A stretch of 5,135 nucleotides of DNA from Ornithinimicrobium sp. (GCA_030145965.1 JASKZT010000189.1:1-5135); one strand, 5' to 3'. Positions 1 through 5,135 are shown, counted from the stretch's first letter. Notes: generated by a model not told the origin, from the sequence alone. Made by a program: numbers and translations.

Positions 1-1350
1 CCCACGGTCCTGACCCTGGAGACCCCCTCCCTGGGTGACCGCAGCTACCTCGTCCACGACGGGCGCAGCGCCTTCGTCGTGGACCCGCAGCGCGACGTGG
101 ACCGGGTCCTGGCCCTCGCCCGGCGGGAGGGCGTCCGGGTCACGCACGTCTTCGAGACCCACGTGCACAACGACTACGTCACCGGTGGGCTCGCGCTCGC
201 CCGCCTCACCGGCGCGGCCTACCACGTCAACGCCGACGACCCGGTCGCCTTCGACCGGGTGCCGGTCCGCGACGGCGACGTCGTCGACGTCTCGCCCGCG
301 CTGAGGGTCCGGGTGCTGCACACGCCCGGGCACACCTTCACCCACCTGTCCTACTCCCTGGAGGGCGAGGACCCGCACGTCTTCACCGGCGGATCGCTGC
401 TCATCGGGTCCACCGGCCGCCCCGACCTGCTGGGCGAGCGTCACCGCGAGGAGCTGGCCCGCCTCCAGCACGCCTCCGTGCGGCGCCTGGCCGCCGAGCT
501 GCCCGACGTGGCGCAGGTCATGCCCACGCACGGGTTTGGCTCGTTCTGCTCCGCCACCCAGGCCGAGGGGGAGGCCTCGACGGTCGGCCGGGAGCGCGCC
601 ACCAACCCCGCCCTGCGCCTGCCCGTCGAGGACTTCGTGCGCAGCACGCTGGAGAACCTGGACGTCTATCCCGCCTACTACGCCCGGATGCAGCCGGCCA
701 ACCTCGCCGGCCCCGGGGCGCCGGACCTCTCGGCCCCCGGTCCGGTGGACGCGACGCAGCTGCGTCGCCGCGTCGAGGAGGGTGACTGGGTGGTCGACCT
801 GCGGACCCGGCGTGCCTTCTCCGTGGGGCACCTGCCCGGCTCGGTGAGCTTCGGTCTCGACGGCGCCCTGCCGACCTGGCTCGGCTGGGTCCTGCCCGCC
901 GGCGTCCCGGTCACCCTGCTCGGGGAGACGCCGGAGCAGGTGCTGCAGGCCCGGCGCGAGCTCGCCCGGATCGGCGTGGACTCGGTGACGGGGGCGGCCA
1001 CCGGAGGACCGCGCGACTGGGTGGACGGCGAGCCGGGCACCCTGGCCCTGTCGACCTTCGCCGACCTGGGCGTGGCCCGCGCGCACCGGCCCGTGACCGT
1101 CCTCGACGTGCGCAACCCTCGCGAGCACGCGACCGCCCACCTGGAGGGCTCGGTCAGCCTTCCGATCGGCTCCCTGCCCGGCTGCCTGGGCGAGGTGCCC
1201 GCCGGCGAGCTGTGGGTGCACTGCGCCGCCGGCTACCGCGCGGCCGCGGCGGCCTCGCTGCTGCTGGCCGCGGGGAGGAGCGTCGTGTGCGTCGACGACT
1301 CCTTCGCCGACCACGCCGCCGCCTCCGGGCTGCGCGTGGTCACGGCCTAG
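1..1350 (+). CDS. MBL-fold / rhodanese fusion protein, persulfide dioxygenase-like (5' partial)
   Basis: The frame is open from base 1, and the coding sequence already reads as the first strand of an MBL fold (LETPSLGDRSYLVHDG) before any good start. The true start is therefore upstream, and the GTG at 79 (VVDPQRD) is internal. In order, the 449 visible residues show an MBL domain (about 1-205) with HVHNDY at 54-59, HTPGHT at 107-112, FTGG at 128-131, GRPDLLG and PTHGFGSFCS around 175-184; a first rhodanese domain (about 250-325) with no active-site cysteine; and a second rhodanese domain (about 355-449) with the active loop HCAAGYR, Cys408. Related proteins (ETHE1, CstB, Blh types) oxidise glutathione persulfide or move sulfane sulfur in the cytoplasm. 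Two residues differ from the usual metal site: Tyr59 replaces the His of HxHxDH, and Gly131 replaces the bridging Asp of FTGD. Dioxygenase activity is therefore uncertain. The family assignment is firm; the exact reaction is inferred. Confidence 0.9.
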   Translation, partial: PTVLTLETPSLGDRSYLVHDGRSAFVVDPQRDVDRVLALARREGVRVTHVFETHVHNDYVTGGLALARLTGAAYHVNADDPVAFDRVPVRDGDVVDVSPALRVRVLHTPGHTFTHLSYSLEGEDPHVFTGGSLLIGSTGRPDLLGERHREELARLQHASVRRLAAELPDVAQVMPTHGFGSFCSATQAEGEASTVGRERATNPALRLPVEDFVRSTLENLDVYPAYYARMQPANLAGPGAPDLSAPGPVDATQLRRRVEEGDWVVDLRTRRAFSVGHLPGSVSFGLDGALPTWLGWVLPAGVPVTLLGETPEQVLQARRELARIGVDSVTGAATGGPRDWVDGEPGTLALSTFADLGVARAHRPVTVLDVRNPREHATAHLEGSVSLPIGSLPGCLGEVPAGELWVHCAAGYRAAAAASLLLAAGRSVVCVDDSFADHAAASGLRVVTA

Positions 1351-1372
1351 CGGCCCGTCCCGGTCCCGGCCG

Positions 1373-1723
1373 TCAGCCGGCGGGCTGCCAGTCCGGCGCG
1401 GTGGCGGCGTCGTCGCCGGCCAGGCGCAGGAGCAGGTCGGCGACGGTCCGCTCGAGGTGCTCGCGGCGCTCCACCGTGGGGGCGTCGGTGGCCAGGTGCA
1501 GGGCGGGGGAGCCCTGGCCCTCCTGCCCGACGCGGATCCGCACCGACCCGCCCTCGCGGAAGGGGATCGTGCAGCCGTCCCGCTCGCGCAGGGTCCCGCG
1601 GTGCTTGCCCGCCTCCTCGACGATGCGCTCGAGGAGGGCCTGCGGGTCGGCGACCGACAGCGAGGCGGTGCTGCGCTCGTGCGCCCCCGCGGGCCGGGGC
1701 ACTGCGTCGAACGTGTTGCCCAT
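1373..1723 (-). CDS. small conserved hypothetical protein, possibly DUF2218-like
   Basis: This is a 116-residue soluble protein with no signal peptide or membrane segment. The ATG at 1723 (MGNTFDAVPR) is chosen because AAGGAAG lies 9 bases upstream. An in-frame ATG at 1750 would put that ribosome site inside the gene. The body reads as one helix (ADPQALLERIVEEAGKH), a short beta hairpin (GCTIPFREGGSVRIRVGQ), a strand (ALHLATDAP), a second amphipathic helix (VERREHLERTVADLLLRLAG) and a tail with a lone Trp at 112. This helix-strand-strand-helix-Trp order resembles DUF2218 proteins, whose function is unknown, but I could not confirm the match. It is convergent with the MBL-rhodanese gene (22 bases between stops) and divergent from tpx, so it is probably transcribed alone. 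Codon use matches its neighbours. That it is a gene is likely; its function is unknown. Confidence 0.72.
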   Translation of the reverse strand: MGNTFDAVPRPAGAHERSTASLSVADPQALLERIVEEAGKHRGTLRERDGCTIPFREGGSVRIRVGQEGQGSPALHLATDAPTVERREHLERTVADLLLRLAGDDAATAPDWQPAG

Positions 1724-1732
1724 CGCGATCCA

Positions 1733-1739
1733 CTTCCTT
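1733..1739 (-). promoter_or_regulatory. ribosome binding site of the small DUF2218-like gene
   Basis: On the minus strand the bases read AAGGAAG, 9 bases before the ATG at 1723. It is one of only two clear Shine-Dalgarno matches in the window. It decides the start in favour of MGNTFD over the in-frame ATG at 1750. Confidence 0.6.
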
Positions 1740-1754
1740 GTCGTCTGCATCGTC

Positions 1755-1772
1755 GTCAGCGTCAGCGTCAGC
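1755..1772. repeat. three tandem copies of GTCAGC
   Basis: Three exact consecutive GTCAGC units (1755-1760, 1761-1766, 1767-1772) are followed by two decayed units (GTCGCC, GTCGTC). They lie in the region between the small minus-strand gene and tpx, upstream of the small gene's ribosome binding site, so they would fall in its promoter or leader. The array is short and may be a chance microsatellite. Confidence 0.6.
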
Positions 1773-1841
1773 GTCGCCGTCGTCGGAGCGGCGCGTCCGC
1801 ACCCATCATGGCAGAGCACCCTGGGCTCTCGGCCGCGGCGC

Positions 1842-1860
1842 GGCGGGTGATAGACACGCC
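1842..1860. promoter_or_regulatory. imperfect palindrome directly before the tpx start
   Basis: The sequence is GGCGGGT-GATAG-ACACGCC. Six of seven bases in each arm pair across a 5-base centre, and it ends 2 bases before the tpx ATG at 1863. The weak purine run GGGTGA, the only Shine-Dalgarno-like sequence before tpx, lies partly in the left arm. It could be a dimeric repressor site or an RNA hairpin covering the ribosome site. It could also be chance in GC-rich DNA. The sequence is certain; the function is inferred. Confidence 0.35.
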
Positions 1861-1862
1861 CC

Positions 1863-2360
1863 ATGGCCACCATCGCTCTGCGCGGCACCCCCGTGCGCAC
1901 CGTGGGGGAGCTGCCCGCCGTCGGCGCGCCCGCCCCCTCCTTCGTCCTCACCGGCACCGACCTGCTCGACTTCAGCGGCGCCGACCTGGCCGGACGCCGC
2001 GTCGTCCTCACCATCTTCCCCAGCGTCGACACCGGGGTGTGCGCCGCGTCGGTGCGCACCTTCAACGCGCTGGCCGCCGGCCTGGAGGACACCGTCGTGG
2101 TCTGCGCCTCGATGGACCTCCCCTTCGCCCACGCCCGCTTCTGCGGAGCCGAGGGCATCGAGGACGTCTCCTCGGCCTCCGCCTTCCGCTCCGACTTCGG
2201 GCGGGTCATGGGCGTGACGATGACCGAGGGGCCGATGGCGGGCCTGCTGGCCCGCTCGGTGGTCGTGCTCGACGCGGACGGCACGGTGGTGCACGCCGAG
2301 CTCGTGCCGGAGATCGGGCAGGAGCCCGACTACGACCGGGCCCTGGCCGCCCTGTCCTGA
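1863..2360 (+). CDS. tpx: thiol peroxidase (atypical 2-Cys peroxiredoxin, Tpx)
   Basis: The protein has 165 residues, close to the roughly 168 of E. coli Tpx, with a single peroxiredoxin domain throughout. It reduces hydrogen peroxide and alkyl hydroperoxides in the cytoplasm, recycled by thioredoxin. The peroxidatic site is PSVDTGVC with Thr57 and Cys60. The resolving cysteine is Cys94 in LPFAHARFCGAEG. Arg131 in LLARSVVVLD matches the active-site arginine. A third cysteine, Cys81, sits where E. coli Tpx also has one. All catalytic residues are present, so it should be active. The ATG at 1863 gives a normal N-terminus (MATIALRGTPV), although no good Shine-Dalgarno precedes it, only a weak GGGTGA 12 bases away. 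It is divergent from the small DUF2218-like gene and convergent with rlmC (22 bases between stops), so it is probably monocistronic. Confidence 0.96.
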   Translation: MATIALRGTPVRTVGELPAVGAPAPSFVLTGTDLLDFSGADLAGRRVVLTIFPSVDTGVCAASVRTFNALAAGLEDTVVVCASMDLPFAHARFCGAEGIEDVSSASAFRSDFGRVMGVTMTEGPMAGLLARSVVVLDADGTVVHAELVPEIGQEPDYDRALAALS

Positions 2361-2382
2361 AGATCGGCGGCCGAGGGGTCTG

Positions 2383-3507
2383 TCAGGGCACGCGCACGAG
2401 CTCGACGAGCACCTCGGCGTGCCGGCTCTGCGGGAACATGTCGAAGACCCTCGCCCGCCGCGGCCGCATCGTCGGCATGCCGGCCAGGTCGCGCGCGAGC
2501 GAGCTCGCGTTGCAGGAGGAGTAGAGGACGCGGCCCACGCCCGAGGCCTCGAGCCAGCCGGCCAGGGTACCGATGCCGCGCCGCGGCGGGTTGACCACGA
2601 CGAGGTCGGGCGCGGGCGAGGAGGCCAGCGCCGTCGTCGCGTCGCCGACCTCGAAGCGCACGCCCGCGTCGCCTCGCTCGGCGGCGCTCGTGCGCGCGCT
2701 CTCCACGGCCTCCCGCGAGGTCTCCACGCCGAGCACCTCCCGCCCGGGCGCGGCCAGGTGCAGGGCGAAGCCGCCGACGCCGCAGTAGAGGTCCCACACG
2801 CCGGTCGGAGCGGCCTGGTCCACCCACGCGGCGGCCTCCCGGTAGAGCGCCGCCGCGACGGTGGTGTTGGTCTGGAAGAAGCTCTGCGGGCGCAGGTGCA
2901 GGGTGACCCCGCCGAGGCGCATCGGCAGGGTCCGGGCGTCGGTGAGGACGATCTCCTCGGCACCCTCGAGCACGGCCTTGTGCTCGGGCTGGAGGTTCAG
3001 GCTCACCACCCGCACGCCGGGGAGCGCCTCGCGCAGCAGGCCGACCGCCTCCTCGACCCGGCGACGCTGTCCGGGGGAGCGCAGCACGACGCGGACCATG
3101 AGCTCGCCGTCGGGGGAGGAGGTGACGAGCAGGTGCTTGAGCTCGCCCTGCCGCGACGGGACGTCGTAGGGGGTCAGCCCGCTGGCGGCGACGACCTCGG
3201 CCAGGACCGGCACGGCCCTGGCCAGGGGCGGCTCGTAGAGACCGCACCGGCGCAGGTCGACGCCCTGACCGGCGGCGTCGAGGATGCCGAGGCTCGGCGC
3301 CCCTCGGCGCCCGCCCACGACCAGCTTGGCCTTGTTGCGGAAGCCCTGCTCGGGGCCGGAGACGGGCGGCAGCCACGCCTCGGCGGGCACGTGCTCCACC
3401 AGGGTGCGCGCGGCGGCGGCGTGGGTGTCCGCGAGCTGCACGGGGTAGGGGACCCCCATGAGGGTGCAGGACCGGCACACCCCCGCGTCGAAGTAGTCGC
3501 AGCGCAC
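2383..3507 (-). CDS. rlmC: 23S rRNA (uracil-C5)-methyltransferase RlmC
   Basis: At 374 residues it matches E. coli RlmC (about 375). It transfers a methyl group from S-adenosylmethionine to C5 of a 23S rRNA uridine (U747 in E. coli numbering). The N-terminus MRCDYFDAGVCRSC gives Cys3, Cys11 and Cys14, and Cys88 (LRRCGLYEP) completes the four ligands of the iron-sulfur cluster. There is no N-terminal TRAM domain, which fits RlmC rather than RlmD. The SAM domain has SFFQTN (209-214), WDLYCGVGGF (238-247), NPPRRG (306-311), the catalytic Cys332 in YSSCNAS, and Glu365 in FPQSRHAE as likely base. The start is GTG at 3507; it is fixed by the cysteine-rich N-terminus although the ribosome site is weak. 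It lies 24 bases after the DoxX stop, which suggests co-transcription. Target choice (U747, U1939 or both) is not certain, since some Gram-positive homologues modify both. Confidence 0.94.
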   Translation of the reverse strand: MRCDYFDAGVCRSCTLMGVPYPVQLADTHAAAARTLVEHVPAEAWLPPVSGPEQGFRNKAKLVVGGRRGAPSLGILDAAGQGVDLRRCGLYEPPLARAVPVLAEVVAASGLTPYDVPSRQGELKHLLVTSSPDGELMVRVVLRSPGQRRRVEEAVGLLREALPGVRVVSLNLQPEHKAVLEGAEEIVLTDARTLPMRLGGVTLHLRPQSFFQTNTTVAAALYREAAAWVDQAAPTGVWDLYCGVGGFALHLAAPGREVLGVETSREAVESARTSAAERGDAGVRFEVGDATTALASSPAPDLVVVNPPRRGIGTLAGWLEASGVGRVLYSSCNASSLARDLAGMPTMRPRRARVFDMFPQSRHAEVLVELVRVP

Positions 3508-3531
3508 CCGGACAGCCTAGGCCGGTCCGGG

Positions 3532-4059
3532 TCAGGGACGTCCGCCGGTGCGCATCGAGTCCAGCGACCAGCGTCCGGCGCCGGTGAAGGCGAGCGGCAG
3601 CGTCAGGACCACGTAGAGCAGCGCGGCCTCGCCGGTCGGCGCACCGTCGTCGGTGAGCGGGACGTAGCCGAGGCGCAGGTAGACCTCCAGCACCCACGTG
3701 GTCGCCATCGCGGCCGCGACGAGGAAGGCGGCGGGCCGGGTGAAGAGCCCGACGGCCACGAGGACGGGGAGGGCGACCTGGCCGATCATGATCATCCAGG
3801 CGAAGAGCTCCGGCGCCTGGGCGCCGAGGACGTTGGCGTCGACCTGACGGACGAAGGCGGGCATGTCCACGGCCTTGGCGACCCCGTGGGGGAGCAGGAG
3901 GAGCAGCCCCAGCCGCAGCAGGAGCAGGCCGAAGTCGAGGCCGCGGTTGTGCATCTCCGGGTCGGCCGCGACCTCCGCGTCCCAGTCGTCGTAGACCTCC
4001 CGGTGGTAGCGCCGCTCGGGGCGCCCCGTCTCCTCGTCGTCGTCCTCGTGCTCGTGCAT
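3532..4059 (-). CDS. DoxX-family integral membrane protein
   Basis: This is a 175-residue protein with a charged, acidic cytoplasmic N-terminus (about 1-40, rich in Asp, Glu and His: HEHEDDDEE) followed by four hydrophobic helices at about 43-63, 83-106, 108-128 and 143-160. It ends with the DoxX-type signature GAGRWSLD. DoxX proteins are small four-helix membrane proteins of poorly defined role; some are linked to quinone or thiol redox at the membrane. The ATG at 4059 is preferred because GGAGAGG lies 6 bases upstream. The in-frame ATG at 4065 abuts that site and would add only Met-Arg. The gene begins 16 bases after the stop of the Lrp-type regulator and ends 24 bases before rlmC, so the three probably form one transcript. 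The family call is fairly firm; the substrate and role are unknown. Confidence 0.85.
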   Translation of the reverse strand: MHEHEDDDEETGRPERRYHREVYDDWDAEVAADPEMHNRGLDFGLLLLRLGLLLLLPHGVAKAVDMPAFVRQVDANVLGAQAPELFAWMIMIGQVALPVLVAVGLFTRPAAFLVAAAMATTWVLEVYLRLGYVPLTDDGAPTGEAALLYVVLTLPLAFTGAGRWSLDSMRTGGRP

Positions 4060-4065
4060 GCGCAT

Positions 4066-4072
4066 CCTCTCC
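4066..4072 (-). promoter_or_regulatory. ribosome binding site of the DoxX gene
   Basis: GGAGAGG on the minus strand is 6 bases before the ATG at 4059 and directly abuts the alternative ATG at 4065. It fills the short gap after the regulator's stop codon, as expected for re-initiation within an operon, and it decides the downstream ATG. Confidence 0.6.
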
Positions 4073-4075
4073 GGC

Positions 4076-4501
4076 TCAGAGCGTACGCAGGAGGATGGAG
4101 GTCTCGGTGCGGACCACGCCGCGCACGCCGCGGAGCTCGACCAGCGCCCGGTCCAGCTCCCCGAGGGAGGTGGCCGACAGGTCGGCGACGATGTCCCAGC
4201 TGCCGTTGGTGGCGTGCATCTCGACCACCTCGGGGATGCGCCGCAGCACCTGGGCCACGGCCTTGGTGGTCGTGCCGTGGAGCTCGACGAGGGTCACCGC
4301 CCGCACGATCTGCTTCTCGTGCTCAGGATCGAGCTCGATGGTGAAGCGACGGATCACGCCGTCGGTGACGAGACGGTTGAGCCGGGTCTGCGCCGTGCCG
4401 CGCGCCACGTGGAGGTCGGCCGCGAGGGAGGAGACCGAGGCACGTCCGTCGTCGCGCAGGCGCGCGAGGAGGGCACGGTCGATGTCGTCGAGACGCTGCA
4501 T
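4076..4501 (-). CDS. Lrp/AsnC-family transcriptional regulator
   Basis: The 141 residues are typical of this family. An N-terminal winged helix-turn-helix (about 1-50: LDDIDRALLARLRDDGRAS, then SSLAADLHVARGTAQTRLNRL as the recognition region, then VTDGVIRRF) is joined to a C-terminal RAM ligand-binding domain (about 65-138) with the loop HATNGSWDIVADL that in relatives helps bind amino-acid effectors at dimer interfaces. The ATG at 4501 is chosen because MQRLDDIDRALL is the usual family N-terminus. A longer reading through the divergent promoter region has no support. No Shine-Dalgarno is seen, and a -10-like TACAGT ends 6 bases before the ATG, so the mRNA may be leaderless. It heads the probable regulator-doxX-rlmC transcript and is divergent from ctlX, the likeliest target. 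The effector, perhaps citrulline, ornithine or arginine, is inferred from the neighbour only. Confidence 0.94.
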   Translation of the reverse strand: MQRLDDIDRALLARLRDDGRASVSSLAADLHVARGTAQTRLNRLVTDGVIRRFTIELDPEHEKQIVRAVTLVELHGTTTKAVAQVLRRIPEVVEMHATNGSWDIVADLSATSLGELDRALVELRGVRGVVRTETSILLRTL

Positions 4502-4507
4502 GCGCAG

Positions 4508-4536
4508 ACTGTATTCCACGGGCAGCAGAATGTGCA
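4508..4536 (-). promoter_or_regulatory. predicted promoter of the Lrp/AsnC regulator, possibly leaderless
   Basis: On the minus strand TGCACA (4531-4536, four of six to TTGACA) and TACAGT (4508-4513, four of six to TATAAT and fitting the actinobacterial TANNNT) are separated by 17 bases. Six bases separate the -10 from the ATG at 4501, so transcription would begin at or next to the start codon. This agrees with the missing ribosome site. This stretch is visibly less GC-rich than the flanking genes. Confidence 0.4.
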
Positions 4537-4537
4537 G
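4523..4537. promoter_or_regulatory. candidate Lrp-type operator
   Basis: The 15 bases CAGCAGAATGTGCAG fit 11 of 15 positions of the degenerate E. coli Lrp consensus YAGHAWATTWTDCTR and hold the short inverted repeat GCA-N5-TGC. The site overlaps the -35 of the predicted regulator promoter, where binding could repress its own gene and act on ctlX. The consensus is loose and comes from a distant species, so this is only a candidate. Confidence 0.25.
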
Positions 4538-4603
4538 CGATCGGTGAGAAGCATGACGGTTACGGACGATGTGCTGACACCCGCGGGCCCGCATCATGGG
4601 GAC

Positions 4604-5135
4604 ATGACTCTTGCTCCCGAGCGCCGCCACGTCGCGCAGGCGGACGACCGCCGGCCGTCGCGCCGGGCTGCCGCGGCGACCCCGGGGCAGGCCCCCGCGG
4701 CCGTGGTCATGGTGCGTCCGCACCACTTCACGCCCAACCCGCAGACGCTGGTCGACAACGAGTTCATGCGCGTGCCCGACGCCGCCCCCGACGAGGTGGC
4801 GCGCGCCGCCTACGCCGAGGTCTCGACGATGGCCCAGCGCCTGGTCGACGAGGGCGTCGAGGTGCACCTCGTCGAGGACACCGGGCGCTCCACCCCCGAC
4901 TCGGTCTTCCCGAACAACTGGTTCACCACCCACGCGGACGGCAGCCTGGTGCTCTACCCGATGCGCTCGCCGGTGCGCCGGTGGGAGCGCCGTGCCGACG
5001 TCGTCGGTGCCCTCTACGGCCACTACGCCATCGGTCGCACCCGCGACTACAGCGCGTGGGAGGAGGTGGGCCGCTACCTCGAGGGCACGGGCGTCATGGT
5101 GCTGGACCACGTCGGGCGCATCGCCTACGTCTGCC
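4604..5135 (+). CDS. ctlX: citrulline hydrolase-like protein CtlX, arginine deiminase-related (3' partial)
   Basis: The open frame runs to the window end, showing 177 residues of a protein usually somewhat over 300. Motifs of the CtlX branch of the guanidino-group-modifying superfamily are clear: VVMVRPHHFTPNPQT (34-48), DNEF (51-54), TPDSVFPNNWFTTH (97-110), LYPMRSPVRRWERR (118-130), and EGTGVMVLDHVGRIAYVC (160-177). Family members hydrolyse citrulline to ornithine, ammonia and carbon dioxide for use as a nitrogen or carbon source. The C-terminal half with the expected nucleophilic cysteine lies beyond the window, so activity cannot be checked here. The family core begins near Val34. The preceding Arg/Ala-rich residues (1-33) are an extension, and in-frame starts at 4553, 4571 and 4709 are also possible. 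ATG 4604 is kept on codon use and on its distance from the divergent regulator. No Shine-Dalgarno is seen. Family call firm, exact start uncertain. Confidence 0.88.
   Translation, partial: MTLAPERRHVAQADDRRPSRRAAAATPGQAPAAVVMVRPHHFTPNPQTLVDNEFMRVPDAAPDEVARAAYAEVSTMAQRLVDEGVEVHLVEDTGRSTPDSVFPNNWFTTHADGSLVLYPMRSPVRRWERRADVVGALYGHYAIGRTRDYSAWEEVGRYLEGTGVMVLDHVGRIAYVC

Noticed and set aside
1366..1380. CCGGC-CGTCA-GCCGG stem between the MBL-rhodanese gene and the small convergent gene
   Set aside because: A 5-base stem overlapping a stop codon with no T-tract is too weak to call a terminator.
1724..2284. Minus-strand extension of the small DUF2218-like gene to about 303 residues
   Set aside because: The extension runs antisense to tpx, reads through the hexamer repeat as a Thr-Leu run, and would put the AAGGAAG ribosome site inside the gene.
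2349..2389. Possible bidirectional terminator between tpx and rlmC (GCCCTG/CAGGGC outer arms, TCGG-CGG-CCGA inner stem)
   Set aside because: The arms are only 6 and 4 bases, lie partly inside both coding ends, and have no T-run. This is expected by chance at this GC content.
2419..4344. Long plus-strand open frame of about 640 codons
   Set aside because: It lies opposite rlmC, doxX and the Lrp-type regulator, all with strong family motifs. Its translation is low-complexity Gly/Arg/Ala/His-rich, as expected of an antisense frame in GC-rich DNA.
4574..4597. CTGACA as a -35 with CATCAT as a -10 for ctlX
   Set aside because: The hexamers are only 12 bases apart, too close for a standard sigma-70-type promoter, and CATCAT has no good -35 at the normal distance.
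4504..5110. Minus-strand extension of the Lrp-type regulator frame to a 344-residue protein
   Set aside because: The added N-terminal part runs antisense through ctlX and the divergent promoter region. The regulator family normally begins at MQRLDD, giving 141 residues.

Overview
The window is very GC-rich, with almost every codon ending in G or C, GTG as well as ATG starts, short intergenic gaps and sparse Shine-Dalgarno sequences. This points to a high-GC actinobacterium, most likely of the Micrococcales type; the genus cannot be fixed from the sequence. Seven protein genes are supported. Two run off the window edges. No RNA gene, insertion sequence, CRISPR array or prophage gene was seen.

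Layout, left to right. (1) 1-1350, plus strand: the 3' part of a metallo-beta-lactamase-fold/rhodanese fusion protein of the persulfide dioxygenase-like group, with altered metal ligands. (2) 1373-1723, minus strand: a small uncharacterised protein with a DUF2218-like pattern, convergent with gene 1. (3) 1724-1862: a divergent intergenic region with a triple hexamer repeat and an imperfect palindrome just before the next start. (4) 1863-2360, plus strand: the thiol peroxidase tpx. (5) 2383-3507, minus strand: rlmC, a 23S rRNA uracil-C5 methyltransferase with an N-terminal iron-sulfur cysteine set. (6) 3532-4059, minus strand: a DoxX-family four-helix membrane protein. (7) 4076-4501, minus strand: an Lrp/AsnC-family regulator. 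(8) 4502-4603: a divergent promoter region. (9) 4604 to the window end, plus strand: the N-terminal part of a citrulline hydrolase-like protein (ctlX).

How they fit together. The Lrp-type regulator, DoxX protein and RlmC lie head to tail with gaps of 16 and 24 bases, so they probably share one transcript read leftward. The regulator is divergent from ctlX. Because Lrp/AsnC proteins often control an adjacent amino-acid catabolic gene, citrulline or ornithine use is the best guess for what it regulates. The left half has a thiol/sulfur redox flavour (MBL-rhodanese protein, Tpx), but the gene orientations do not show a shared operon.

Most of the window is ordinary actinobacterial housekeeping and catabolic content. 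I found no convincing new multi-gene system. The points most worth a second look are the altered metal site of the MBL protein, the palindrome at the tpx start, and the apparently leaderless regulator promoter with an Lrp-like box over its -35.
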